The notes beneath the pieces were generated by a model. That model saw only the letters and a list, made by a program, of their open reading frames with translations, did not search any database and had not been told where the DNA came from. This document shows, piece by piece, positions 45,251 through 53,895 of a stretch of 64,000 nucleotides of DNA. This DNA comes from Betaproteobacteria bacterium (GTDB lineage Bacteria > Pseudomonadota > Gammaproteobacteria > Burkholderiales > Ga0077523), in contig JADJPK010000011.1 in the NCBI GenBank assembly GCA_016713305.1, positions 157,845 through 221,844 on the forward strand, read 5' to 3'. The translations under genes and the position numbers were made by a program. Within the stretch, counting starts at the first letter, position 1, and every line of letters starts with the position of its first letter.

Positions 45251-47158
45251 GTGGTGAAGGGCAGAGAGGGCGCCGGTCAGGCGCCCTGGGAAGGGGAAGA
45301 CGTCGAAGCGCTGATCGGCGAACTGTTTGCGTTGAAGAACGGGCTGCTGGAGGCGCAAGGGGACCAGCGTGACGCGGTCGCCGCGGTGCATCCCGAGCAC
45401 GTGGCAGGTGCCACCAATCTGGTGCACTACGTGGCCCTGCGGCAACGGGACGTCCGCTCGTTGCAGGACCGCCTGGCGCGCATGGGGCTCTCCTCCCTGG
45501 GGAGGGCCGAGTCGCACGTCATGGCCAATCTCGACAAGGTGCTGGGGCTGTTGCACCGGTTATGCGGAAGGCCGTGGTCGGTCATGTCCGCCGACGAACC
45601 GGCCGGCTACAACTCCGCGCGCCGTCTGCTCGCCGCGCACGCCGACGCGCTGCTCGGCGCTGCGCCACCGGCGTGTCCCGTGCGGATCATGGTGACGATG
45701 CCGGCCGAGGCGGCGGAGGACTACGGGCTCGTACGGGACATGGTGCTTGCCGGCATGACCTGTGCCCGGATCAATTGTGCACACGACGGTGAGCCGGTCT
45801 GGCAGGCGATTGCGGACAACGTGAAGCGCGCCGCCGCCGAGGCCGGCCGGTCGTGCAGGATTCACATGGATCTCGGCGGGCCCAAGCTGCGCACCGGCCC
45901 GGTCGAGCCGGGACCGGCCGTCCTCAAATGGAAGCCCGGCCGCGATGCCTTGGGACGGGTGATCCGCCCCGCACGGATCGGCCTGCACCCCTTCGGTGAA
46001 TCGCCCGGGGCGGACGTTCCGGCGGACGCGCATCTCGGCGTGGATGGGGAGTGGCTGGCGCAGCTCGTGACCGGGGACGCTGTGGAATTCGTGGACGCGC
46101 GCGGAGCTCACCGGCGCCTGGACATCGTGGACGTCCAGACCTGGGGCTGCATGGCGGAGTCGAGCCGCACCGCCTACGTCGTACCGGAAACCCGCCTGAC
46201 CCTTTCGTCGGAACGCCTGGTTCATGGCCGCCGGACCAGCGGCGTGGGCGATATTCCGCCCGGGCCCGCGGTACTGAAACTGCACAACGGCGAACGCATC
46301 GTGCTGGGAAACGGCGGTCTCACCGGCAGACCGGCCGCCCCCGGCCCCGAGGGCGCGACACGGCCCGCCACGATCGGCTGCACGCTTCCGGAGGCATTGC
46401 GGCGCATTCACGTCGGCCAGCGCGTGTACTTCGACGACGGCCGCATTCGAGGTGTCGTGCGTGGCGTGAGCCATGGCAAGGCTGAAGTGGAGATCACCCG
46501 GGCACGCGAGGAAGGCGACAGGCTGGCACCGGACAAGGGCATCAATCTGCCCGACACGGACATCGATGTTCCCGCACTGACGGACACGGATCGCGCGGAT
46601 CTTGCCTTTGCCGTGACCGTGGCGGACTCCATCGGACTGTCCTTCGTGCGCAGCCCGGTGGACGTGATCCTCCTGCAGGAGGCGCTTCGAATGCTGGGCG
46701 CGGAGCATCTGGGCATCGTGCTCAAGATCGAGAACCGGGCGGCGTTCGGGCAGTTGCCCGAATTGCTGCTCACCGCCATGCGCAGCCGATGTGCCGGTCT
46801 GATGATCGCGCGCGGCGATCTCGCCGTGGAGATCGGCTACGAGCGGCTGGCCGAAGTGCAGGAAGAGATTCTCTGGTGCGCCGAAGCCGCCCACATGCCC
46901 GTCATCTGGGCCACCCAGGTGCTGGAAGGGCTCGCCAAGACCGGCCAACCGTCCAGGGCCGAGATCACCGATGCCGCGATGGGCGAACGGGCCGAGTGCG
47001 TGATGCTCAACAAGGGGCCGCACATCGTCGAGGCCATCGAAACCCTGGTCGGCATCGTTTCGCGCATGGCAGGTCACCAGCACAAGAAGCAGTCGTGGCT
47101 GCGGCGTCTGCGTTCGTGGGACCTCGACGACGCCGATCTGCCCGCCCCAACGAGATGA
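45251..47158 (+). CDS. Pyruvate-kinase-like protein with N-terminal extension and no C-terminal domain
   Basis: This is a protein of about 635 residues, starting at a GTG with AGGAG six bases upstream. The first 140 residues are a helical extension not found in standard pyruvate kinase. The barrel then begins at IMVTMPAEAAEDYGLV. Active-site motifs remain: CARINCAHDG (171-180, Arg and Asn kept, the usual Ser replaced), MDLGGPKLRTG, KGINLPDTD, ADSIGLSFVRSPVDV, LKIENRAAFGQLPEL, LMIARGDLAVEIGYERL and IWATQVLEGLAKTG. The lid (B) domain is enlarged and unusual. The protein stops soon after ERAECVMLNKGPHIVEA, so the allosteric C-domain is missing. It may be a real kinase with altered control or a paralogue with another phosphotransfer role. 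Confidence 0.82.
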   Translation: MVKGREGAGQAPWEGEDVEALIGELFALKNGLLEAQGDQRDAVAAVHPEHVAGATNLVHYVALRQRDVRSLQDRLARMGLSSLGRAESHVMANLDKVLGLLHRLCGRPWSVMSADEPAGYNSARRLLAAHADALLGAAPPACPVRIMVTMPAEAAEDYGLVRDMVLAGMTCARINCAHDGEPVWQAIADNVKRAAAEAGRSCRIHMDLGGPKLRTGPVEPGPAVLKWKPGRDALGRVIRPARIGLHPFGESPGADVPADAHLGVDGEWLAQLVTGDAVEFVDARGAHRRLDIVDVQTWGCMAESSRTAYVVPETRLTLSSERLVHGRRTSGVGDIPPGPAVLKLHNGERIVLGNGGLTGRPAAPGPEGATRPATIGCTLPEALRRIHVGQRVYFDDGRIRGVVRGVSHGKAEVEITRAREEGDRLAPDKGINLPDTDIDVPALTDTDRADLAFAVTVADSIGLSFVRSPVDVILLQEALRMLGAEHLGIVLKIENRAAFGQLPELLLTAMRSRCAGLMIARGDLAVEIGYERLAEVQEEILWCAEAAHMPVIWATQVLEGLAKTGQPSRAEITDAAMGERAECVMLNKGPHIVEAIETLVGIVSRMAGHQHKKQSWLRRLRSWDLDDADLPAPTR

Positions 47159-47184
47159 AAAAGGCCGCCCGTTCGTGGGCGGCC
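47158..47184 (-). terminator. Intrinsic terminator of metY
   Basis: Read on the minus strand, GGCCGCCC, loop ACGAAC, GGGCGGCC is followed by TTTTT. The eight-base stem is perfect and the U-tract lies on the minus-strand side, so it ends the metY message. It abuts the stop codon of the convergent pyruvate-kinase-like gene. Confidence 0.85.
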
Positions 47185-47230
47185 AACCGGGGAGGCGCTG
47201 CCCGAAGACAGCGCGGGAGGAACGCGGGAA

Positions 47231-48535
47231 TCAACCGTTGCCGACGAGCTTCGGCTTGGTGGAGGTCGCCGCCCGAAGCGCCTGCTGGACATCCTCGAGA
47301 ATGTCGTCGATGTGCTCGATGCCGATGGACAGCCGGACCAGGTCCGCCGTGACACCCGCACGGGCCAACTCCGGCGGCGTGAGCTGCCGATGAGTGGTGC
47401 TGGCGGGATGGCAGGCCAGGGACTTCGCATCCCCGATGTTCACCAGACGCGTGACGAGCTTGAGCGCATCGATGAACCGGGCACCGGCCTCGGCACCGCC
47501 TTCGATGCCGAAACTGAGAATCCCGGAGGCGTGGCCACCAAGATAACGCTGCGCGAGTTCGTGGTCCTTGTCGCCCGGCAGGGCGGCGTACTTGACCCAC
47601 GTCACCTTGGGATCGGACTTCAGGTATTCCGCCACCGCAAGCGTATTGGAATTGATGCGGTCCATGCGCACCGCCAGCGTCTCGATGCCCTGCAGCAGGA
47701 GGAAGCTGTTGAGCGGCGAGAGCGGGGCGCCCATGTTGCGCAGGGGAACGACGCGGGCACGGGCAATGTAGGCCGCTGCGCCGAGCGCCTCGACGTAGTT
47801 GACGCCGTGATACGACACGTCCGGCTCGTTCAGCCGACGGAACCGCTGTGCGTGCTGACCCCAGGGGAACTTGCCGGAGTCCACGATGGCGCCGCCGATG
47901 CTGTTGCCGTGTCCACCGAGATACTTGGTGAGGGAATGCACGACGATGTCGGCACCGTGCTCGAAGGGGCGGCACAGGTACGGCGTGGCCACGGTGTTGT
48001 CCACGATGAGAGGCACGCCGGCCTTGTGCGCGAGATCGGCGAGCGCCTGGATGTCGACGATGTTGCCGCCGGGGTTGCCGATGGTTTCCGCATAGACGGC
48101 CTTGGTCTTGCCATCGACGAGACGGAAGAAGTCAGCGGGATTGCGCGGATCGGCAAATCTCACCTCGATGCCGAGTTGCGGAAACGTGTGGGCGAAGAGG
48201 TTGTACGTGCCGCCGTAGAGCGTGCTGGCGGAGACGATGTTGTCGCCCTGTTCGGCGATGGTGAGAATGGCGTAGGTAATCGCGGCCTGGCCGGACGCCA
48301 GCGCCAGTGCGGCAATGCCGCCCTCCAGGGCCGCCACCCGCTTTTCCAGCACGTCGGTGGTCGGATTCATGATGCGCGTGTAGATGTTGCCCTGGACCTT
48401 GAGGTCGAACAGATCGGCACCGTGCTGCGTGCTGTCGAACGCGTAGGACGTGGTCTGGTAGATGGGTACCGCCACCGACTTGGTGACGGGGTCGGGCGTA
48501 TAGCCGCCGTGAACGGCCAGGGTTTCGAGCTTCAT
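47231..48535 (-). CDS. metY: O-acetylhomoserine sulfhydrylase MetY
   Basis: This is a 434-residue PLP enzyme of the Cys/Met gamma family that makes homocysteine from O-acetylhomoserine and sulfide. The start MKLETLAVHGGYTPDPVTKS is standard, with AGGAGG upstream. Motifs are YTRIMNPTTDVLEKRVAALE, ALASGQAAITYAI, TLYGGTYNLFAHT, ETIGNPGGNIVDI and VDNTVATPYL. The PLP Lys is K204 in HSLTKYLGGHGNS. The length fits MetY rather than the shorter MetB. It lies downstream of cysB on the same strand, which suggests sulfur-responsive control, and it ends in a clear terminator. A MetX-like acyltransferase lies at 56 kb, but it appears exported and is not an obvious partner. Confidence 0.95.
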   Translation of the reverse strand: MKLETLAVHGGYTPDPVTKSVAVPIYQTTSYAFDSTQHGADLFDLKVQGNIYTRIMNPTTDVLEKRVAALEGGIAALALASGQAAITYAILTIAEQGDNIVSASTLYGGTYNLFAHTFPQLGIEVRFADPRNPADFFRLVDGKTKAVYAETIGNPGGNIVDIQALADLAHKAGVPLIVDNTVATPYLCRPFEHGADIVVHSLTKYLGGHGNSIGGAIVDSGKFPWGQHAQRFRRLNEPDVSYHGVNYVEALGAAAYIARARVVPLRNMGAPLSPLNSFLLLQGIETLAVRMDRINSNTLAVAEYLKSDPKVTWVKYAALPGDKDHELAQRYLGGHASGILSFGIEGGAEAGARFIDALKLVTRLVNIGDAKSLACHPASTTHRQLTPPELARAGVTADLVRLSIGIEHIDDILEDVQQALRAATSTKPKLVGNG

Positions 48536-48647
48536 CGGTCCTCCTGTCAGTGCCGCTGGTCGCGGCGCCGGAAATGAAGCCGAAACTTACCGGGGGCGCT
48601 TTAGTCCGTGAAGTTCTGTTTTCCGATATGGATATGAAACGGCGGAA

Positions 48648-49586
48648 TCAAGTCGTTGCGGGTGCCGGCGTGGACATCGCCGTGTCGACGGCGTCCCGTG
48701 TGAGATGGGGCGCGAACATCTCGATGAAGTCGTAGGCGAATCCGCGCAGGTAGGTGCCGCGCCGGATGCCGATGCGCGTGGTGTTGGGCTCGAACAGGTG
48801 GGAGGCATCGATGGCCCGCAAGTGGCGATCCCGCTTGGGGTCGAAGGCCATCTCGGCAATGATGCCGATGCCCAGTTCCAGCTCCACGTAGGTCTTGATC
48901 ACATCTGCGTCGATGGCGGTCAACACGATGTCGGCTTTCAGCCCCTTGCTCTCGAACGCGCGCTGCATGGTCGAACGCCCGGTGAACGCGAAGTCGTAGG
49001 TGATGATCGGGAATCGTGCGATGGCCTCCAGAGACACCCGCTTCATCTCGAGGAGCGGGTGCTTCGGCGGGACCACGATGCAGCGATTCCATTGGTAGCA
49101 GGGCAGCATCGCCAGCTGTCCGTACATGTCCAGCGCTTCCGTGGCAATGGCGATGTCGGCCTGACCGTGGATCACCTGTTCCGCAATCTGAGTGGGGCTG
49201 CCCTGCTTCAACGACAGCCGCACCTGCGGATAGCGCTTCATGAACTGCCTCACCACCGGGGGCAGGGCGTACCGGGCCTGGGTGTGGGTCGTCGCCACCG
49301 TGAACGAGCCGGTGGTTTCCCTGTGGAATTCCGCGCTGACGTCCTTGAGGCTGCGGGCCTCCAGGAGGATGCGCTCGGCGATGGCCAGGACTTCCTGTCC
49401 TGGCGGCGTGATGCCCACGAACCGCTTGCCCGAGCGCACGAAGATCGTCACGCCCAATTCCTCTTCGAGCTGAAGGATTTGTTTGCTGAGCGCCGGCTGG
49501 GACGTGTACAGGGTTTGCGCAGCCTTCGAGAGGTTGAGGCCCTGTCGAGATACTTCGACGATCGTCCTGAATTGCTGGAGTTTCAT
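48648..49586 (-). CDS. cysB: LysR-type regulator CysB
   Basis: This is a 312-residue LysR regulator of the CysB/Cbl group, which controls sulfur assimilation in response to N-acetylserine or sulfate. The HTH is MKLQQFRTIVEVSRQGLNLS, then AQTLYTSQPALSKQILQLEE. Effector-domain segments TTHTQARYALPPVVRQFMKR, LKQGSPTQIAEQVIHGQADI and FAFTGRSTMQRAFESKGL are diagnostic of CysB. The ATG has no strong Shine-Dalgarno sequence, but homology starts at the first residue. metY lies downstream on the same strand. The divergent 209-bp gap toward the lipoprotein gene is AT-rich for this genome (about 49667-49700) and should hold promoters. Confidence 0.94.
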   Translation of the reverse strand: MKLQQFRTIVEVSRQGLNLSKAAQTLYTSQPALSKQILQLEEELGVTIFVRSGKRFVGITPPGQEVLAIAERILLEARSLKDVSAEFHRETTGSFTVATTHTQARYALPPVVRQFMKRYPQVRLSLKQGSPTQIAEQVIHGQADIAIATEALDMYGQLAMLPCYQWNRCIVVPPKHPLLEMKRVSLEAIARFPIITYDFAFTGRSTMQRAFESKGLKADIVLTAIDADVIKTYVELELGIGIIAEMAFDPKRDRHLRAIDASHLFEPNTTRIGIRRGTYLRGFAYDFIEMFAPHLTRDAVDTAMSTPAPATT

Positions 49587-49795
49587 GGTTCAGACCCTGT
49601 AGCCGGGCCGGGATTATGGCAGGGACGTCCGGCGCCGGGCAGTCCGCATTCCCCTGACGGGATCCAAAATTCTAAAGATTTGTTAGGTTTGGTCGTAAGT
49701 ACGTTCACCAGCTTTTGCGGTACCGATGGACAAGGTGGATGCGGTTTCGAATGTCTCGACGCGCACCGAGTCAGGTCTGAAGGATGGAGAGTGCG

Positions 49796-50239
49796 ATGGG
49801 AATTCGGGGATGGATGCTGGCGGCACTGGCCGTCGCTGCGTTGCAGGGTTGCGCTTCGTCGGTCACGACTGCCGGCAGCGGCCTGCAGGTGATGGGCAAG
49901 ATCGAAGGCATCTACGTGGAATCCCGTCCGGGCGTGCTGGTGGAGCAGTCGCTCGCCCGGGGCGGCCGTGACCTGCCCGTGTGGGCCAACGTCGTTCTGA
50001 ATGCACCGACCGAAGACGGCCGTATGACGCTGAGCGCGCGTCTCGAGGATGGACTGGTTGTCGAGACCGGAGACCTCGTGGCCGTACGCCTGGCTCCCGT
50101 CGGCAACAACAATGTCGCCGCTGGCCCGTTGAAGCCTGCGATGGTGGCGGGTGTGATCGACCGGGGTGACACGCTTGCGGCCCCGATTCCGGCGCGCGAA
50201 CCGCTGCGCCGGGTGTCGTGGACCGAAAGCCTGCGCTGA
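49796..50239 (+). CDS. Small lipoprotein of unknown function
   Basis: This is a protein of about 147 residues. The leader MGIRGWMLAALAVAALQGC ends in a lipobox with Cys19, so it should be a lipoprotein. The rest, VMGKIEGIYVESRPGVLVEQ, WANVVLNAPTEDGRMTLSAR and VVETGDLVAVRLAPVGNNNV, looks like a small beta-barrel domain, but I cannot name a family. The ATG at 49796 is preferred because GGAGA lies seven bases upstream. An ATG four codons earlier lacks spacing. It is divergent from cysB and convergent with dusA, with a GC hairpin after its stop. Confidence 0.65.
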   Translation: MGIRGWMLAALAVAALQGCASSVTTAGSGLQVMGKIEGIYVESRPGVLVEQSLARGGRDLPVWANVVLNAPTEDGRMTLSARLEDGLVVETGDLVAVRLAPVGNNNVAAGPLKPAMVAGVIDRGDTLAAPIPAREPLRRVSWTESLR

Positions 50240-50282
50240 CCGGTTCCCCGGAAGGTCCGAAGCTCGGCCTTCCGGTGCAAGT

Positions 50283-50306
50283 CCCGGGGTAGCACGACAC
50301 CCCGGG
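50283..50306 (+). terminator. GC hairpin between convergent genes, probable terminator
   Basis: CCCGGGGT, loop of eight, ACCCCGGG is followed by CTCCCATTTT. The perfect eight-base stem lies about 45 bases after the lipoprotein stop and before the dusA stop on the other strand. The T-run is short and offset, so termination strength is uncertain. Confidence 0.55.
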
Positions 50307-50343
50307 CTCCCATTTTCGGCCGGGTCTGGTCCGGCCCGGAACG

Positions 50344-51360
50344 TCAGGCCGCCAGTTTTCCGGACACCGCAGGACTCGCGGCCGACATGGCAGCCAGCGC
50401 ACGCCCGATGAGTTCGGGTCCCGCGTCCGGCCGATGAGCCTCCTCGCTCAATGTGCGCCGCCAGGCTCGCGCACCCGGCACACCCTGGAATAGCGCCAGG
50501 ATATGACGCGTGATGGCGCCGATGGGCGTTCCGGTCGCACACATCCGCTCCGCATACGCGACCATCGCGCGCACGACTTCCGGTCGGTCCACGGTCTTCT
50601 CCGTGTCTCCGAACAGCCGCGCATCGACGGCGGCCAGCATCCAGCAGTTGTAATAGGCCTCCCGCCCCAGCATGACGCCATCGAGCACGCGCAGGTGCGC
50701 CTCGCATTCGTCCAGCGTGCGCAGACCTCCGTTGAGCACGACGCCCAGGTCGGGATAGAGGCGCTTCAGTTCGTGTACCACGTCGTAGCGAAGCGGCGGG
50801 ATCTCTCGGTTTTCCTTGGGGGAAAGGCCGTCGAGCCAGGCGTTGCGGGCATGCACGATGACGGTTCGGCAGCCTGCTTCACGCACTTGCTGCACAAGTG
50901 CATGGAGACGGTCGGGCGTTTCGTCACGGTCGATGCCGATGCGGGTCTTGACGGTCACGGGAATCCGGACCGATCGCACCATGGCGTCGACGCACCGGGC
51001 AACCAGCTCGGGTTCCGCCATGAGGCAGGCGCCGAAGCGTCCGCTGCGCACCCTGTCGCTGGGACAACCCACGTTCAGATTCACTTCGTCGTAGCCGTAC
51101 TGCTCGACCATCCGCGCACAGCGGGCCAGCGCGTCCGGATCGGAACCTCCCAACTGGAAGGCGACCGCGTGCTCCGCAGCATCGAACTGAAGAAAGCGGT
51201 TGGAGTCCCCGTGAATGAGGGCGCCGGTCGTCACCATCTCGGTGTAGATCTCGGCGGGCGCCGTATCCTTACAAAAGAAGTAGCGCGCGTGCCGCTCCGT
51301 GAGATCCAGCATGGGGGCCACGCAGAAGCTGTGCGTATGGGAGGTGTGCATGTTGACCAT
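50344..51360 (-). CDS. dusA: tRNA-dihydrouridine synthase A (DusA)
   Basis: This is an FMN enzyme of about 338 residues that reduces U20/U20a in tRNA D-loops. HSFCVAPMLDLTERHARYFF is the conserved start of the barrel. YDEVNLNVGCPSDRVRSGRF carries the catalytic Cys99. VTVKTRIGIDRDETPD and IVHARNAWLDGLSPKENREI are DusA motifs (the latter differs from DusB/C), as are GVVLNGGLRT and DGVMLGREAYYNCWML. The ATG at 51360 is chosen by homology, since upstream in-frame codons add sequence without similarity. No clear ribosome-binding site is seen. A strong terminator lies about 170 bases upstream and isolates it from any transcript further right. Confidence 0.94.
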   Translation of the reverse strand: MVNMHTSHTHSFCVAPMLDLTERHARYFFCKDTAPAEIYTEMVTTGALIHGDSNRFLQFDAAEHAVAFQLGGSDPDALARCARMVEQYGYDEVNLNVGCPSDRVRSGRFGACLMAEPELVARCVDAMVRSVRIPVTVKTRIGIDRDETPDRLHALVQQVREAGCRTVIVHARNAWLDGLSPKENREIPPLRYDVVHELKRLYPDLGVVLNGGLRTLDECEAHLRVLDGVMLGREAYYNCWMLAAVDARLFGDTEKTVDRPEVVRAMVAYAERMCATGTPIGAITRHILALFQGVPGARAWRRTLSEEAHRPDAGPELIGRALAAMSAASPAVSGKLAA

Positions 51361-51526
51361 CGATGGATCCGCGATTCTAGGGAAGGCCTGATGTGCGTGC
51401 ATCAACGCAGCGCCGGCAAAGCGAGCTTGGGGTGGGTGTTCAGTCATGCAAGAGGAGTCGTTTCCCGACCTCTCCTGCACCCGGGGGGCGCGGGAACGTC
51501 CCATGCCACGTGAGGCCGGCAAGAGA

Positions 51527-51561
51527 ACAAAAAGAAAAAAGCCCCGCGGGTGCGAGGCTTT
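51527..51561 (-). terminator. Strong intrinsic terminator, minus strand
   Basis: On the minus strand AAAGCC, CGC, loop ACCC, GCG, GGCTTT forms a nine-pair stem with single mismatched bases. It runs straight into TTTTTTCTTTTTGTT. It points away from the region 51562-52200, which has no protein gene, and lies upstream of dusA. It therefore terminates some minus-strand transcript made in that region. Confidence 0.8.
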
Positions 51562-51720
51562 GTAGAGGGGCCGGGGATTGTTTTCAGCAGGACGGGCTTC
51601 GGTAGAGCCTTTGCTTTCGTCCTGCCGGGGTCTCCTCGCCGGCGTCGAGTGCTTGTTTCACTGGGGAGTTGGTCTCCTCCCCCTGGATGTTCTGCGGGGT
51701 TGGTATTGGTCTCCCGCCCC
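51562..51720 (-). ncRNA. Candidate structured RNA with repeated GGAGACC hairpins
   Basis: No coding frame here is convincing. On the minus strand there is a series of hairpins. One lies at 51694-51716 (weaker, with GGGAGACCAAT). Another at 51663-51682 has a perfect six-base stem GGGGAG/CTCCCC around GAGACCAA. At 51624-51643 GCCGG/CCGGC encloses CGAGGAGACC. At 51588-51624 CAGGACG/CGTCCTG has an inner GGCT/AGCC hairpin. The terminator at 51527-51561 follows. GGAGACC recurs three times in or at loops. Repeated GGA in loops is a feature of CsrA/RsmA-sequestering RNAs, but this is only a resemblance. The 5' end is unknown. Known tmRNA, RNase P and SRP RNA signatures were looked for and not found. 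Confidence 0.45.
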
Positions 51721-51848
51721 CTGATGGCCTGTCTGTTTGCACTGACTGTGCCAGCTCCCTAAGTGCCGGAAAAATTGGAAGAACGCTGCCGGCCTCTGGG
51801 CTGGAAACGCAAACGTGTAAGCCAGGGCGACAGAGATGGCGAGGCGCT

Positions 51849-51920
51849 GCAAAGGGGGCGTGCGAAACCTGTCGGGGAACGGCTACGCCCTTGACGGACT
51901 GCCGGTCGCCCCCCATTTGC
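51849..51920. other. Long-range inverted repeat in the gene-free region
   Basis: GCAAAGGGGGCG at 51849-51860 pairs with CGCCCCCCATTTGC at 51907-51920, leaving two single-base bulges. About 46 bases lie between them and contain further GC pairing. It may be the 5' part of the candidate minus-strand RNA or an independent structure. The remaining sequence to 52244 shows no supported gene. Confidence 0.4.
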
Positions 51921-52244
51921 CTGTCTCAAGATTTTCCCTGGGCTTCGAGACGACCCTGGGCCGCGAAGTGCGCTTTCCACTCGCACGAAACCGCGTGGCG
52001 GGCCTGAGAGCCGTAGAAATGTCGGGAACCGGAGACGAACGAGCAGCACAAAATTTTCCGACACCTGCGGCGCGATCGAGCGTTGGGCCCATCAGACACC
52101 CGTTGCTATTCCGGAGAGGGTGCGGGAGATCGTGACGCAGTGCCTAAGAGGATTCCGTCCGGCGGATTCACGCGCCGGGAACCTGGACAACGCGCCGTTG
52201 TTCTAAACGGCGTCATCCGACTTATCGATGCAGGAGTCGTTCGA

Positions 52245-53716
52245 ATGAATAAATCCGTCGTTGCCTCGGCTGTCGCTGCCGCATTTGCCACGGGCCTGTT
52301 CGCAGCGCAGTTCGGTCTGGAAAAAGCGCTGGTGGGCGAAACGCATGCGGTGCCCAAGACGGTCGCCGTCGATCCTTCTTCTCCCACAGGCTCGAGCACA
52401 CCCACACTGTCGGGCAATCTTCCCGATTTCAGTGCTCTGGTGGAGAGCCAGGGTCCCGCCGTGGTGAACATCAGCGTGTCGAAGGTCGTGAAGAACGGCG
52501 TGCCCAATGGCATGCAGGGTGTTCCCGAAGACTTGCAGGAATTCTTTCGGCGGTTCCAGCCGCAGCCTCGCGGGCCCGAAGACGGCTCGCCTGTCCCGCA
52601 GGGCGTGGGCTCCGGTTTCATCATCAGTCCCGATGGTTACGTGTTGACCAATGCGCACGTGGTGAAGGACGCAGACGAAGTGACGGTGCGGCTCACCGAT
52701 CACCGCGATTTCCGGGCAAGGTGATCGGCGTGGATTCCCGGACGGATGTCGCGCTGTTGAAGATCGATGCCGACAATCTGCCGTCCGTACGCGTGGGCAG
52801 CCCGGATTCGGTGAAGGTCGGCAACTGGGTCGCCGCGATCGGGTCTCCCTTCGGCCTGGAGAACACGGTCACGGCCGGCATCGTCTCCGCGAAGTCGCGC
52901 AATCTGCCCAGCGACGCCTACGTTCCGTTCATCCAGACGGACGTTGCAGTCAATCCCGGCAATTCGGGCGGGCCGCTGTTCAACCTGTCGGGCGAAGTGA
53001 TCGGCATCAACTCGCAGATCTACAGCCGCACCGGCGGGTACATGGGATTGTCGTTCGCGATTCCCATCGACGTGGCCATGAAGGTGAAAGACGACCTGCT
53101 CAAGTACGGCAAGGTCCAGCGCGGCCGCATCGGCGTGACGATCCAGCAGGTGAACAAGGATCTCGCCGGTACGTTCGGCCTGGACAAGGCACGTGGCGCA
53201 TTGGTCTCCGGCGTGGAGAAAGGGGGGCCGGCCGATTCCGCAGGATTGAAGGTGGGCGATGTCATCCTCTCGGTCAACGGGAAGCAGATCGATCAGTCCA
53301 TCGATTTGCCGCGGATCATCGGCGAAGGCAGACCCGGCAGCGACTTCAAACTGGAGATCTGGCGTGAAGGCAAGTCTCGCGAAGTGGGCGTGAAGCTTGG
53401 CGAAACGCCATCGGAGCAAGTGGCCGAGGCGGCACAGCCTGCCATGAAACCCGCGAAGCTGGGACTGGTGGTGCGTCCGCTGAGCGCCGAAGAGACGAGC
53501 CGGCTCCAGACACGCAGCGGCGTGGTGGTCGAGCGAGCGGAAGGACCCGCGGCCAAGGCGGGCATCCGGCCGGGCGATGTGATCGTCGCGCTCAACAGCG
53601 AGCCGGTGGATTCTCCGGAGAAGCTGCGCAGCCTTATCGAACACTCCAAGGACCGCGTGGCGATTCTGGTTCAGCGAAACGATGCGAGATTCTTCGTGCC
53701 GGTGCCGCTGAGCTGA
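52245..53716 (+). CDS. degQ: DegP/DegQ-family periplasmic serine protease, one frameshift
   Basis: This is a trypsin-like protease and chaperone of about 490 residues with two PDZ domains. AGGAG lies eight bases before the ATG. A leader (SVVASAVAAAFATGLFAAQF) precedes the protease domain. The catalytic His is in YVLTNAHVVKDADEV (H138), Asp in SRTDVALLKID, and Ser in VNPGNSGGPLFN. PDZ1 starts near RGRIGVTIQQVNKDLAGTFG, and PDZ2 near LGLVVRPLSAEETSRLQTRS. The frame breaks at about 52718. HRDFRA must continue KVIGVDSRTDVALL, so one A is missing from a run. The C-terminus VRNDARFFVPVPLS-like tail is normal. A strong terminator follows. It is probably induced by envelope stress, but no rpoE-type site was identified. 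Confidence 0.92.
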
Positions 53717-53736
53717 CGCTGTCTCATAGAAGCCCG

Positions 53737-53763
53737 AAAGGCCGCCCTTGGGCGGCCTTTTTT
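53737..53763 (+). terminator. Intrinsic terminator of the degQ-like gene
   Basis: AAAGGCCGCCC, TT, GGGCGGCCTTT followed by TTT. It is a perfect eleven-pair stem with a U-tract 21 bases after the stop. The symmetrical A and T tracts could let it act on both strands. Confidence 0.92.
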
Positions 53764-53895
53764 GTAATGGAGTGTCCTCTTCCCGATGGCGAGGTGTTCC
53801 TGCCCGGACGGGCGGTCGCGTGACTGGGATGTTGTCTTCGGGAATGCTTTCCGGATTCAATGAACGTTCACTCGTGTTGCGCCAGGAGCGGGGTC

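Noticed and set aside
48536..48647. SAM-type riboswitch in front of metY
   Set aside because: The leader is only about 110 bases and I could not find the conserved core of a SAM or SAH riboswitch.
51562..52010. tmRNA, RNase P RNA, 4.5S or 6S RNA in the gene-free region
   Set aside because: I looked for the tmRNA tag frame and tRNA-like ends, the GAGGAAAGUCC core of RNase P and the SRP GGAAGCAGCC loop on both strands and found none. 6S RNA cannot be excluded by eye but is not supported.
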